Part shown: piece after piece, positions 12,528-23,834 of the stretch
How positions within the stretch are numbered: position 1 is the stretch's first letter
Layout of the letters: each line of letters starts with the position of its first letter
NCBI GenBank assembly: GCA_032173965.1
Contig: CM063288.1
Coordinates: forward strand, 10,644,501 to 10,708,500
Direction: 5' to 3'
DNA: 64,000 nt
Source of the DNA: Sitta carolinensis
Lineage: Eukaryota > Chordata > Aves > Passeriformes > Sittidae
The notes under the pieces: generated by a model
Database searches by the model: none
Seen by the model: only the letters and a program-made list of their open reading frames with translations
Told to the model about the DNA's origin: nothing
Position numbers and translations under genes: made by a program

Positions 12528-13616
12528 CTGTGCAAAATTTAAAACAGAAAGGTATTTTTCTATGGATTTTGTTAATTACACAATCCAAGACCATGCAGCT
12601 TTTCAGTTCACAAACTGAAATACATTCCTTGAAATTATCTGTATTTATCTTGGATTTTTAACGCTGTTTCTGTTTTGTGCCTAACAGATCACGGGTTATT
12701 TAATTCTGCAGCTAAAAAAATTTAAGCTCTAAAAATCTAATTATGTAAACGAATAAACTAATGAATTTTCATTGCATGAGACTGAATGCATTTCTAATAA
12801 CAATGGATTTACTGCACTTATTCTAATTTTTCTGTTAGTTTAGTAAATATCCTTGTGAAAAAATTATGTTGTGGAAGAAAAAAAGTATTCATAGAAATCT
12901 TCACAAGGAGGACAACAATGTTATACAGAAATTGTCCATAGCTGACTGAATTATAGACAGGAATTAACCAACTGGAGTATCTTCCTCCCATGTTTCTGAA
13001 GTTCTTTTTGCTCTAATGTGTTTCATAAGAATATCTAATTACAGTAGTTTCTAATATATAGTATTAATGCAACATAAATTAATGGAATTCATAATAGCTG
13101 TATCTGGTATATATGAGATGAGTTGCATTTGGAGTCTGAAGATTAAATGCTCAACTATATCATAAGACAAACAAAAATTTCTCCCTTCCATGTATTGAAC
13201 AAAAGGTAGCACAGCTAAGAGGTAATATGAAACTGCAATCTTTTACTTGAGAAATTTATGAAGCTCAGTGACTTCAAAGGTTAAGTATTTCAACAGGTAT
13301 GAAGTTAAGCAACTCCTGGTATTATTTATTATTAAGCAGAAGATGAACTCCAGAGCTGGTCACACAAGGCTGAAACCAAAACCTACTGGAATGAACAGAA
13401 GTAAGTTTGGATACAACTCTAGTAGTCTAATTTAATGCCCCCAGAAATATTTCTTTATTAACTTTAACAGGAGTTAAATCAGATTCTAAATTCACCTGAA
13501 ACAGAACTATAAACTGCTTTGGACATTTATTTTTGTGTGTGTGCGTTAAGTTGCATCTATTTAAATACTCATTTGTCTTAGTATGAGAATGAAAGGGAAA
13601 AAAGTCAGATCCTTAC
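12528..13616 (-). other. SEC22A intron 3
   Basis: About 1.1 kb of AT-rich intron with GTAAGG donor and CACAG acceptor. Nothing else is recognised. Confidence 0.85.
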
Positions 13617-13780
13617 CAAACTCTATAAAACAGTATGGTCTGATAGCAGTATTTGTCTTCATCATATTGTAGGTAGTGATGAACTCCTTCTGAAGCTCAT
13701 CCAGGAAGCAGAAAGCCAGGACACTGGGATAATTTTCAGTGCACAACATCATATAGCTTACTCCCAGAGAACTTATAAAG
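13617..13780 (-). CDS. SEC22A: SEC22A exon 3: middle of longin domain
   Basis: This 164-nt exon completes codon 61 (Asn, AA+C), encodes residues 62-115 and ends with one base of codon 116. The peptide reads [20 protein letters not shown], then a segment with FLDELQKEF and PYCFIEF, which is the second half of the longin fold. The acceptor ends CTCTAG and the donor is GTAAGG. The reading frame runs on into the intron after the GTAAGG, but the joined frame with the next exon restores the family sequence, so the splice site is secure. Confidence 0.95.
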
Positions 13781-15063
13781 CTAGAGTTTAGAAAACATAT
13801 TCAAAATTTCAGATTTAAATTCAGTGAATTAACTGCTTTTCTAGTCTGTTCTCATATTCTATAACCAGAAAAACAAAAACTTATCTGGGGTAGCAAAGGA
13901 ATAAATGTTTACTGAAAAGTCCAACAGTATTCTAGAAGAAAAACAAGTTACTTTTAGGCAGTGTTTTACTTGAACACCATGTTGTACAATCATATGATAA
14001 ATTTATGCATATATGCATGTATGTACACATGTATGTATCTATATCTCTGTGTGTGCACACATATACACACACTTGTGAAATAGAAAATAACAAAGTTTTA
14101 GGATGCAGAAACACAGCAGGTTTGTCCCAGAACAGCTTTTCACTCATCTCAAAAGTACAATATGTGATCCAGTACAGCCCAAATCTTCAAGACTGGGGGG
14201 AGGGATGCTGTTGACTCTTTTTAGAACACGGGAAGAAATAAAACACTGTAGAATGCAGAATTAATAATTCTCCAAAGTTAGTTGCAAGGACAACTGGAGA
14301 TGGCAAATATAAAATCAGAAAAGGACAGTTTTCAATATACATACTCCATTGCATTTAAGACATTCATTAGTGTTTTGGCCTTCGTGTACATTTAAATTTC
14401 TTTAAAATCTTGCTGGATAACTTCCAGTACTAAAAGTAATCAAAGACAAAAGCAGTAGAACCTACCCTGATTAAGCTTTATACCTTAAAAGTTTGTTTTA
14501 AGCTAATCAGTTTATAGGCCAACTGTAGTTGGACTTTTAAAATAAAAAGAAAAAAAAAATACTGAAACAATTTAGTCCATCCTGGGCTTTAATCCAAGAA
14601 ATGCTGGAAACTCACATATTCCTATAGGAGATGGAGACGTCTTAGCACTTTCTAGTATCATTCAGGTGGTACTCTTTCCACCACTGTAACTTCCACATGG
14701 TTAACTAGGAGTTAAGATGAAATTACTCACCTTATTTAAAATATTTAAATTAGAATCAGTGCAAGTGAACTATAAACAATAAAGAATTTCTTCTGAATAT
14801 CTAATTCAAACCTGCTCTTTCAGTGTAAATCCACTCTCCCCATGATGTTGTCCTATGCCTTTGTGCTGTTATAAAGGAACTTCCATGAAAGTCTGAATAG
14901 GTTCAAATCTTTCTACAATTTCTTGGTTTTAAATTTCTGATACATAAACAGTGCAAAGAATTAATCTTAGTTTGATTAAGCATTTCTAATGTGAACAGTT
15001 AACTTTTTCACTTCCAGAGAGACACAATTAGGATGTTGCAAATACTTAACTGAGGAGCCTTAC
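13781..15063 (-). other. SEC22A intron 2
   Basis: About 1.3 kb of AT-rich intron. It contains a compound pyrimidine/purine simple repeat of ATGCATGTATGTACAC and TGTGTGCACACA type at about 14005-14072. No gene or transposon was recognised. Confidence 0.85.
14005..14072. repeat. Compound ATGT/TG-CA microsatellite
   Basis: Alternating purine-pyrimidine sequence with TATGCATATATGCATGTATG followed by CTCTGTGTGTGCACACATA and ACACACAC. It is imperfect and a candidate for slippage or Z-DNA. Open frames across it are artefacts of the repeat. Confidence 0.8.
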
Positions 15064-15267
15064 TTTATATTATACTGTCCAGTTTTCAGAGTACATCTAT
15101 CAGGAAGCTGAGAAAGTTTTTTTGAGAGCATTTTAAAATATCTTCTACATTCTTGCATTCCTGTGCTCTGGTCATAATCAGTAGATGCAGAAAGTGGGAG
15201 TCCATCCCTCACACGGACCACAGAGGCAGATAAAATCATAGACATTGCCAACAGAGTTAATGACAAC
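15064..15267 (-). CDS. SEC22A: SEC22A exon 2: start codon and first part of longin domain
   Basis: The exon follows a TTGCAG acceptor. It carries 22 nt of 5' UTR and then the ATG at 15245-15243. It encodes residues 1-60, beginning [15 protein letters not shown], plus two bases of codon 61. The start was chosen because this N-terminus matches the SEC22 longin domain directly and it is the first ATG after the splice junction. The open frame continues upstream into the intron, but that part is not family-like. The donor is GTAAGG at 15063. The segment contains DGLPLSAS and the [10 protein letters not shown] helix typical of the family. Confidence 0.95.
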
Positions 15268-18200
15268 CTGCAACAAAACATAAACCAGGAGGGATGAGAA
15301 TTAAGGTAAAAGCTGAAACAACAGAGCCAACTGTGATGCATCAAACTTCTCAAGCAGTACAGGGGGTTCAGGCCTCAAATGGGCCAGTGAGGATCTTCAA
15401 CTATAACTCAGACTAGAGCCTTAACTGAACAAGACTTACTAATCTACAAGAGCCACAAAACAGTTCTTCAAACCTTATATTAAATCAAAACATTCAAAAG
15501 TTTAGCAATATATGTATTAAAAGGATTACTTATCTGCTAAGCATCAGTACACAAATTTGTTCTCCTACAAGTGGGCGAACTGCTAGAATTTATATGAAGC
15601 CAAAAGCAAACACTTCCTCAGCTCTTAACACTGCTCTGCAGACTCCTACAATATACTACACCTATCACTTCAGACACCACGAAAAAATATTTTTGCCTCC
15701 CTCAGATGATGCTACTCAAGTTCCATAGTCACAAACTGCAAAAGGAAACAGATTTCTGGATACAGCTGAAATATGCTTTTGTGTGTGATACTGACATGTT
15801 TACAGCACTTTTCAAACTATGACCTTAAGGGTGCTTTACAAGCCTCAGCAGCTGAATGACTGCATTCTCAAGCCACAAATCCAAATTTTCCCCAAGAAGA
15901 CACTACCTTTTCACAAAAGAGAGGAAATAGCTGTTTTTTACCTGAATTCTCATCTTCTCTATTTCCAAAGATTATATATCCATCAGGATACTTAATGAAT
16001 AATCAACAATATTCAGGCTTTTCAAGGTTATTTACTCCTCAGAAAGAGGCATATAATAACATAAGCACTAAAAACGTGTTGTCATTTTCAGTTTAGTAAA
16101 TTCAGCTTCATCAGCAGTCAGACTTCAACCTCCTTTGAGATCAGTCACATTAGCTGAATAAATTCCAAACTAATACTCTCATATTTTACTTGTACAGCAC
16201 ATCAGAGTCTCCCCAAGGCTGTAACAGCAGTGTAACTGACTGCAGTCTGCTGAACACCTTGGGGCTTTTATCAGGTGCCTTTGTTATTCTGGCACTTCAC
16301 TAGAGAATTCCCTCCGGAACAAAGCGCTTCCATCAGCTGGACACAAAACCAGAAAACAACCCCAGCTCCAGAACTTCCTCCAGATCAGCTTGCTGGCATG
16401 AAGCATTCAAGAAACTAAACCCACAGTTCTAGAAATTTTTACCTACCTCCGAGTTCATGCATTCCCAGAAGGACAATTCACATGGAATGCACATGGGCTC
16501 ATTTTCTTAACTATGCTTCTAACCATATAACCAAGGCAGCAGCTCAAGAGCACGACAAAATTGCAGAGGAGCTTTAAACTGTAACGGCTCTCTGACAATA
16601 ACCATCTCTACCACTCAGAACTCAATCCTGACAGGGACTTTTGGGAGCTGTATCAATATAAACAAAAGAGCAATGATGTGATAGCAAAGTTTAAATTCCT
16701 CTTCATTAACTTACTTGCACAAAATGTAATTTCATGGATCTGCATTTCCCCTGATGAAACAAAAAACTTCCTTAGCACTTAACACGAATAAAGGTAGGTA
16801 GCTCCATGTCCGGTTTCAGGAAAAGGCAGTGAATAGGACAGCACTGCAGGAGAAACGCAGAATCCTGCAGCCAGCTCTCAGAAGAAAAGATATTATTCTG
16901 CTCACTTTTTAAATGATCTTGATGGTAAAAGTTCATGTTGAGCTGCCTGATGAGATAAGAACAAACAGAAAAAGTTAATAAGTATATTTACTGGGTAACA
17001 ACACCCTTCGACTCTTTTTGTGAGGCCATACATATTGGAAAGGCCCTGAACATAGCCAAGGGAGGTTACTCAAAAGATAATAAAAGAAAAAGAAAACTAG
17101 GATAATAGAGATATTAAAGTGTTTCTGCGTTCTTTAAATGAAGTTCAGGAAATCTCATCACTTGAGGCATTTAAAATGGGAAAACAAACTATCTGCACAC
17201 TACGGGAGTATCTCGGGTTTACACAACCTTTGACTCTGAACCCCATCATTTCCCTCATCCACTATGTTTGATTAATCCGTCATCTCCTCTGCACAGAACA
17301 CTTCAGGAACGAAACAGAACAACCACAGCTCTATTTCCAAAGCATTAAGATTTTCAATGTTCAGTTGCTTTGCTCCTTCAACTGAGGACAAAGAATATAA
17401 ATACCACTAACAGCATGTATGCACAGACAACAGACAAAGCACATGATAAACACATATTTAGAGGTATTCTTTCAACTTTTATGTCTATCCTGTATGTAAA
17501 AAATATTTGCATTAATCTTAAACAAAATTTTCTTCGAGACTCCTACTTCTATTCAGAGAAATACATGCTCTATAATGGAAGAGAAGCCTCTATTGAAACC
17601 TGCCAATTCTCTTAATATACTATGAAATCAAGCAAGGTAGAAGTTGTGTTGAACTGAAGATGTTAACACCAGTTAGGTTTTGTTACCATCATCTTAAAAA
17701 AAACACCCGGTGAAAGAATGAACTTTCTTCTCAGCCTCCTAACAACAGAATCAGAAAGCTATCTAAAAAACAAAGCTAATATAAGAAAATTACTTTGGTT
17801 GGAAGACCATACTTATGTCACAAGATATATAATACACATTCTGTAACTGAACATTCAGCCCTACCTGAAAAGGTATTAAAGAAAAAAAGTTAACAAAATC
17901 TACTTTACTCAGCTCTCAAAACAATACAGCTTCACACAAGGAGCCAAGTGGTAAATTCGGTATGTACTTATATATTTAGACTGAAGAAAGATAAGGTAGT
18001 GCTTTTAGAGCTATCTCTATATGTCTTTTCTAAACATCTATTCAAAGCTGCATCAAGTAACTCACCAAATTGCTACAAACTTCATACATTTTCCTCCAAA
18101 AATTCTATATCCCTCAAACACCTGAAGACGACAAGACTACAATTCCACTACAGATGGTCTATACATCTATTATAGGTGCAAGGAAATTAACAGATTTCGT

Positions 18201-20294
18201 TCGCCCTCATTCCATGACAAAACTGTGGAATACCAAATCCAACCAGCAGGAGTTTGGCTCACAGGTACCACAGAGGGTCCAAAACATATCACCAGCCAGT
18301 GGAACCCCTTGTCACAGGCTGCTGTCCATTCTACAATGTTATGTGAATATAAAAGGCAACTGGAAAAGTTCACAGAAAAACTAACAGGGGTATTAAAACC
18401 AAATCACAACCCTTTGCTCAGCAGGATTCTGACCCCCACATGAACACCAAGAGGGAATAAATACATCACAGAAGCATCACTCCATGCTTGCACCATTCTT
18501 GTTTCCCTAATTTACTTCTGCACCACCGTTGTTGATTTCCCCTTCACAGCCCTCCCTGCAAAGGAGAACTCATGGAAAAGAGAAGCATAGAGAAAGCTGG
18601 CCACAGTCAGGTAAGAGTCAGCAAGGGTAGCTATTCCTCTGTTACTCCACCTTCTCAAGAGCTGTCCAATTCCTCATGCACATGTCAGCATCCACTGTTT
18701 CACAACTAAGAACTGACACACGTGCCTGGTTTCATTTCCTCCCATGAATCAGAAACCTGAAGTGATGGAAACCAGAGCCTGTTTCACTGTACTGTTTTGT
18801 TTTTTTTTTGAAGACATATTCAATTATCATGTTGTTTATTTCTGTGTTACGATGGTACTTGATCCTGGAGCAGCATCTAGAAAAGTCCTAGCAACACTGA
18901 AAACAGAAAATGTAACATTCCAGCCTTTTGTATCAAGTTCATCATCTAACTCGGGACCTGATAGTTAACTGTTTTAAACCTATCTGACATAGTCTTGCAA
19001 CACTTTTAACAAGTGTTTGAAAATGACTTGTGACTATGATTTTCTTCACCTTAAAAAAATCTAGCTTTCTTAAAATTCTGAGCAGATCTAGTGTAATGGC
19101 AAGCCTACCCTCCTGCTCCTGATAGCCTTCAGCCGACTTAATCAGAGCATTTCTTGCCCTCATAAAAACTTTCCATAAAATATAAAATTGGGAAGAGTGT
19201 GCAAGCTGCACTCCTGTCTGGCATGGAATAAAGATAAAATTTCTGTGCCTACTTTAAACATACCTAACACCGTTGGACAGTTTATTCTCCCCCACTTCTG
19301 GGGGTTTTGACAGCTGCATTACACAGGAAAGAGCCTTAATTTTTTCACTCTACATCATACTTCAGAAACTCGGGTTACGAACTGGAGCACTACAGAAGGA
19401 CACAACAAATAAAGTCACCTTGACATCACCGGGTATGATGAGACAAGGGAATAATCCCAAAACACCAGCCAATATAATCCCTTCCATAAAACCAGTGGGA
19501 AAGAGACCTTAGAGGCAGAATCAAGATTTATAGAATCAATGAGGCTGGAAAAGTCCTCTGAGACCTTCCAGTCCAGCCTGTGACTGGACACCACCACGTC
19601 ACCAGCCACCACTAAGTGCCACGTCCAGTCTTTCCTTAACAGGTGGCTCCAGACACAGTGACTGGCATCCCAATCCAATATATAATCGCCCCTTCTGAAC
19701 AAATTCCTCCTAACGTCCAAACAATTCTAAATAACTAAGGGAACAGAACAAGTTGCATCCCAAAGTTTGGGAGCTTGACCCTCTCACCTACCACCTACTC
19801 ACGTGGCAGCTCCGACACGACCATCTGCAGCCGCAGCACAGGCGCTGACTCAGTGGTCACTGACTTAGGCGGATCCGCACCGCTCCAGGTCACAAAACTT
19901 CACACAACCTCCTGCAGAGCCTGGAGAGCGGCGGAGACCCCTACACACAGCGGGCTCCGGCTACCGAGCGGCGCTTGCCAGGAGCCCCGAGCGGCCCTCG
20001 CTGCCTCCCGCGCCCACCCTGCCCTGCCCTGCCCGCGGCAGCGGCTCTGCCGCCACCGCCACCACCCCCCGAGACAGCAGCGGCGGCCCCGCGCTGACCG
20101 CGGCCGAGGCGCGAACGCAGCCGGCCCTGAGGCTCCGCGGCCGGGCCCGGGGTCGGCAGGGGCGGGCAGGCGGGCGGGGCGGGCAGGCGAGGCCGCGGCG
20201 CGGGCGGGCAGGGCCGGGCGGCGGCTCCGGCCGCGGGTCCCGCCCGCCCGCGCCCCTCACGGCGCCGGCCCCGCGCGGGGGGCGCGAGCCGTAC
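15268..20294 (-). other. SEC22A intron 1
   Basis: About 5.0 kb between the untranslated first exon and the start-codon exon. It is mostly AT-rich and unannotatable. Its 5' end carries one antisense CR1 fragment (about 19526-19725) and the edge of the CpG island. No gene was seen. Confidence 0.8.
19526..19725 (-). mobile_element. CR1 LINE 3'-end fragment, antisense
   Basis: Begins on the plus strand with TATAGAATCAATGAGGCTGG and AAAAGTCCTCTGAGACCTTC, the reverse complement of the CR1 3' terminus. It continues with CCAGTC and TCCTTAACA-type CR1 sequence to about 19725. It is about 200 bp, truncated and diverged, and has the same transcriptional sense as SEC22A. Confidence 0.85.
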
Positions 20295-20650
20295 CTGGGC
20301 AGCGGGCGGCGGCGCGCGGCTCCCGCCGGGCATTGTGGGAGCGGACACGTCCGCGCGCGCCGCAGCGCCCTCGCGCGTTGCGGCCGCGCCGCTGCGGGGC
20401 GGGGCCGCCCTGAGGGCGCTGCGGGCGCGGCCGCGCTCGGGGCTCCCGGCGGGGCCCGCTGCCAGCCCGCGGAGCTCGGGCAGCTGCCCTGGGCGCTGCG
20501 GAGCGGCACCGACCGCTGTGTACGAGCGGGACGCAGCCCTTGAGTGGCCGGGATGCGACGGCCAGGCTCCCGGTGTGGGCGTCTCTCACCGCCCGGGCGG
20601 GAGCAGCCGAGCCACCGCCGGCGTTGTCTCGCGCCGCCTTGTCTGAGGCT
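19950..20650. promoter_or_regulatory. CpG-island promoter of SEC22A
   Basis: This is an abrupt GC- and CpG-rich block with many CGCG and GGGCGG motifs in otherwise AT-rich DNA. It contains no TATA box at a suitable place. On the minus strand TCCCACAATGCCC (about 20340-20328) resembles the core of a ZNF143-type element. GGGCGG/CCGCCC boxes suggest Sp-family binding. Its position over the inferred first exon makes it the housekeeping-type promoter of SEC22A. Activity toward the plus strand is possible, but I see no gene there. Confidence 0.85.
20295..20345 (-). other. SEC22A: SEC22A untranslated exon 1 (5' limit approximate)
   Basis: A strong donor, GCCCAG|GTACGG, sits on the minus strand with its last exon base at 20295 inside the CpG island. 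Splicing it to the acceptor before 15267 gives a purely untranslated first exon, the usual arrangement for this gene. The true transcription start cannot be fixed from sequence. An ATG near 20334 lies in this exon, and whether it acts as an upstream start was not established. Confidence 0.6.
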
Positions 20651-20651
20651 G

Positions 20652-21008
20652 AATTTATCATGGAATCAGTCGGGTTGGAAAATATCTCCGGGATCGTCGG
20701 GACCAACCTGTAACCCAACACTACCATGTCAATCCGACAGGGCACCGAGCGTCACATCCAGTCTTTATTTAAACACCCCCAAGGGTGGTGACTCCACCAC
20801 ATCCCTGGGCAGCCCAGCCCAAGGTCACATCGCCCATTCTGTGAAGAAGTGCTTCCTAAAGACCAACCTGAACCTCCCCTGGCCCATCTTAGGGCTGTCC
20901 TCTTGTCCTGCGCCTGGCAGAGAGCCCGACCCCCAGCTGGCTCCGGCCTCCTCCCGGGGGGTTGTGGGGAGCAATAATGTCACTCCCGAGACTCCTCCAG
21001 GATAATTC
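20652..21008 (-). mobile_element. CR1 LINE 3'-end fragment, antisense
   Basis: Starts near ATCATGGAATCAGTCGGGTT and continues with GGTGGTGACTCCACCACATC, CTGGGCAGCC, TGTGAAGAAGTGCTTCCTAA, GAACCTCCCCTGG and CTCTTGTCCTG, all in CR1 order for the reverse strand. It is about 350 bp and abuts the CpG island. Long open frames across it and the island are fortuitous. Confidence 0.92.
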
Positions 21009-22797
21009 GTTCTCTTGTCAGTACAGCTGAGTTTTAGGAGCTTTGCTCTTTGGGTTCTCCTGTGTAATAGCTTCTGGCAGCAGCTGGCTGCTGTCCACCA
21101 GGTTTAATGGATCACACAGCCCTTGGCACTATGTGAATAACCAGGTGTGTTGGGGTTCTCTGCTGGGGCAGTGAGCGTGGCTGTTGGCACGTGTGTGATG
21201 GGGATAGAATAGCCACCAGCAAAAGTGCACTGAGATGAGACCAGATGCTAGGCTAATCTCACTCATTTCCCTACAAATCAGCTGGGCATGTTTCAACAAT
21301 AAATGACAATACCAAAGTGAAAGTTTGCAAACCTCATTAGTAACCCTAGAGTGAGGTTCCTATTTTAAAACTACTTTCTTTACTGATACAAGGATAATTT
21401 TCTCCCTGTACCACTCTTCGACTTCACTGTGTTCATACCAAGTCACACAGTTTTAGTCTGTTGGCTCAAATCTCAAATGAAAGCAGTTTATTTTCTCACT
21501 AACACCTTTTAATTTCTCCTTCCATCTGTTACTACTTCACTATCCAAGTGCCTGTAGCATGGCAGTGTTGGGATAGAGGTAACACACCTCATACTCTGGA
21601 CTCTCAGGCTCTGCCAATCTCTTCTCAGGAGCAAGGGGATCAGGAAGGTGATGCTGGAGAAAATCAATGCTCTCCAACCTCAACTCTGCCTTCTCCAAGC
21701 AGTTTTAAGTGGATACCTATGGCAACCCTGGATATCTGAGGGGCATTGCCTATTCCAGGGATCCAGGTGAAGAAAAATGATCTCTTGGATCTTAGAACGA
21801 GGAATAAATTGCTGTTGCTGGAAATTAATTTCACCCTTTCAGCCTCCAGGCTTTCTTCTCTATGCTTCAAGCAAAGCTCAGCCCAGCCAAGGGCTCCAGC
21901 TCCGTAAGTCAAGCTAGGCCACAGCAAGGAGTACAAGATTAACTGTGGCTCTGGGGCTGAGTAAAAGAGAGAAAACTGGCAAAAAGGGAAAAAAATTGTG
22001 TTTAGAGCAGACTCGAAACAGGAAAGTGGTGAAGAGGGGGCTCAGAAGATGGGGCTGTCATGGAGATGTGAGAGAGGAAGGAAGGAGCAGATGGGCAGAG
22101 GGGCCACAGCAGGAGGGGTCACCTGCTTGGTGAGGTAGTTTTTTCTCTGAACATAAAAGCTCAAGAAAAAGCAATGTCCTGGAGAGCCTTTCCTGAGCAT
22201 CCTTCTGTCAGTGAAAGCTGGCTGTTGGCAGGAGCTGCCAAGGATGTGCACCACGAACAGGTCTTGCTAAAGCCTCACAAGGGATGGAACATCTGCGTGT
22301 CTGAATACACAACTTGGCATCTGCAAGCCAGTATCTTGGCCTGTCAGGAAAAAACTGTTCCCAGTCAGGCTTTTGTAGAGTGGAGCATGGGAACATCTCA
22401 ATCCTGACTCACTATGCACAAGTAAAGTGCACGTTCAGAAGATGATACACTAATCTGAATAATTTCCAGAGAGTCCTTATCCTGTATAAACAGAATGCAC
22501 AGTATTACAAGCTGCTACACAGTTTAACAGCTTATGATAGCATCTACTATAATGCAAAGAACTAGTGATTACTTAATTAGAGGCTGTCTAAAGGTTTGTG
22601 ATAAGTGCATACATATGTAATTTTAATTTTTCTAGTTCTTCTGAACTGTTTATCTTTCAACCCTAAAATTCTCCTAACCTTTTGTTGTATATTTTAAAGA
22701 AAAAAGATAAGCATTCTGCATTTACATAAACAGGATTTCAAGTATTGTATACACATCTATTAGTTAAGTTTCCCAGGGGAAAAAAACACAATTATTC

Positions 22798-22910
22798 TTT
22801 ATTTTCAGATGAACCTGGCACCAAGAGGTTAAATAAATCACACAAGGTCACTTGAGGGAGGTAGTGGCAGAGTCAAATTGAGGTTACAGTTCCAACCTTC
22901 CCAGCTCTCA
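22798..22910 (-). mobile_element. MIR/CORE-SINE-like relic, antisense
   Basis: The plus strand reads AGAGGTTAAATAAATCACAC, AAGGTCACTTGAGG and AGTGGCAGAGTCAAATTGAG. This is the reverse complement of the MIR core (accumulated form of TGACCTTGGGCAAGT...TTAACCTCT). It is short, diverged and very old. Confidence 0.65.
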
Positions 22911-23786
22911 TGGTGAGCTTAAATCATATCTGTTATTCAAGAATTTGCATGGCTAACAAGCCAGTAACACTTTAAATTGCATCTTTTTCTTGTCCCATTG
23001 ACTCCCCTAAGACACAAAGCTGTGAAACATTGTCAGAGGGGCAGCGTGCAGTGAATGCATTAGTGAGAGCTGCAGCCAGAGATAAAACAGATTCATAAGA
23101 AGTAAATCCAGTCAGTGCTAAGGGAAGCCAAAGTGGAGGAATGAAGTGTTTCAGAATGAGGAGACAAAGAGGTATGGACAGTGTCAGAGGTTGAAGAGAG
23201 ACTGGGGTGGGAAGAATAGATGACAAAGGAGTGCCCACAGTGCCAATCCCCTCAGAAATGCCAGCGAGGTGCCTCTACATGAGCAAAATAGAGAAGCCAT
23301 GCACTTGCTGAGTGTCATCAGCCAGCTGAAAGCAAAGCCCAAGAGCAAATGCTCAGAGATGAGTTAGGAAAGTATTTATCTCACCAGAGTTCAGTGATCT
23401 GGAAATGGCCCTCGGTGAAGAAGCTCTTTGTTGCTGTTTCTCTTCAGTCACTGCAGACATGTCCAGCTGCATTTATACACCTGGGCTTTGGACTAAAGGT
23501 AGGGAAGACAAACCCTTAGGCTCTGTCCACTGGATTTAAACACGACTTTTAAATCAGGTTTCCCCAAGGAAAAATATCCAGCTTGAGGAGCTGGCAGTAG
23601 TTGTGCTCATCAGTAATGGAGTCACAGGAACAATGGAAAAGTATAATTCTGAAAGGAAAATTCAGCTTCAGGGGTTTTTGCAGCAAATTAAACTGTGGAA
23701 TATGTCAGATTACTGATCCACTTTGTAACTGTTTTTATGGGGAAAATAAAAGCTTTCTCTGATTTGGATTAAACACAAAGCCTTCA

Positions 23787-23788
<2 letters not shown>

Positions 23789-23831
<43 letters not shown>
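23789..23831. repeat. 43-nt poly(T) tract
   Basis: An unbroken T run on the plus strand. It could be the A tail of a minus-strand retroposed copy, but the flanking sequence shows no recognisable mRNA or SINE and I see no target-site duplication. It is treated as a simple repeat. Confidence 0.9.

Positions 23832-23834
<3 letters not shown>

Larger units (their letters stand above)
843..20345 (-). other. SEC22A: SEC22A gene, whole transcription unit
   Basis: The unit has one untranslated first exon and six coding exons on the minus strand. Joining 15245-15064, 13780-13617, 12527-12333, 7828-7710, 4684-4619 and 1171-971 gives 927 nt, an uninterrupted 308-codon frame plus stop, against about 307 residues in human as I recall it. 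All junctions are GT-AG and the phases fit. The product is an ER/early-Golgi membrane protein of the SEC22 family. Residues about 1-120 form a longin domain. Hydrophobic segments lie near residues 190-209, 228-249, 257-273 and 277-294. Like SEC22C and unlike SEC22B, I see no SNARE coiled coil, so it is probably not a fusogenic SNARE. A trafficking role is family knowledge, not something visible here. The 5' limit is approximate and the 3' limit is the nearest AATAAA. Confidence 0.95.

Noticed and set aside
19775..20509. Long overlapping open frames (135-212 codons) on both strands in the GC-rich block
   Set aside because: Low-complexity Ala/Arg/Pro/Gly translations in every frame are what a CpG island gives by chance. 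There is no conserved domain, and the SEC22A first-exon donor lies within it.
20544..21005. 153-codon plus-strand open frame
   Set aside because: It runs from the CpG island straight into an antisense CR1 fragment and its second half is CR1 translated in the wrong orientation.
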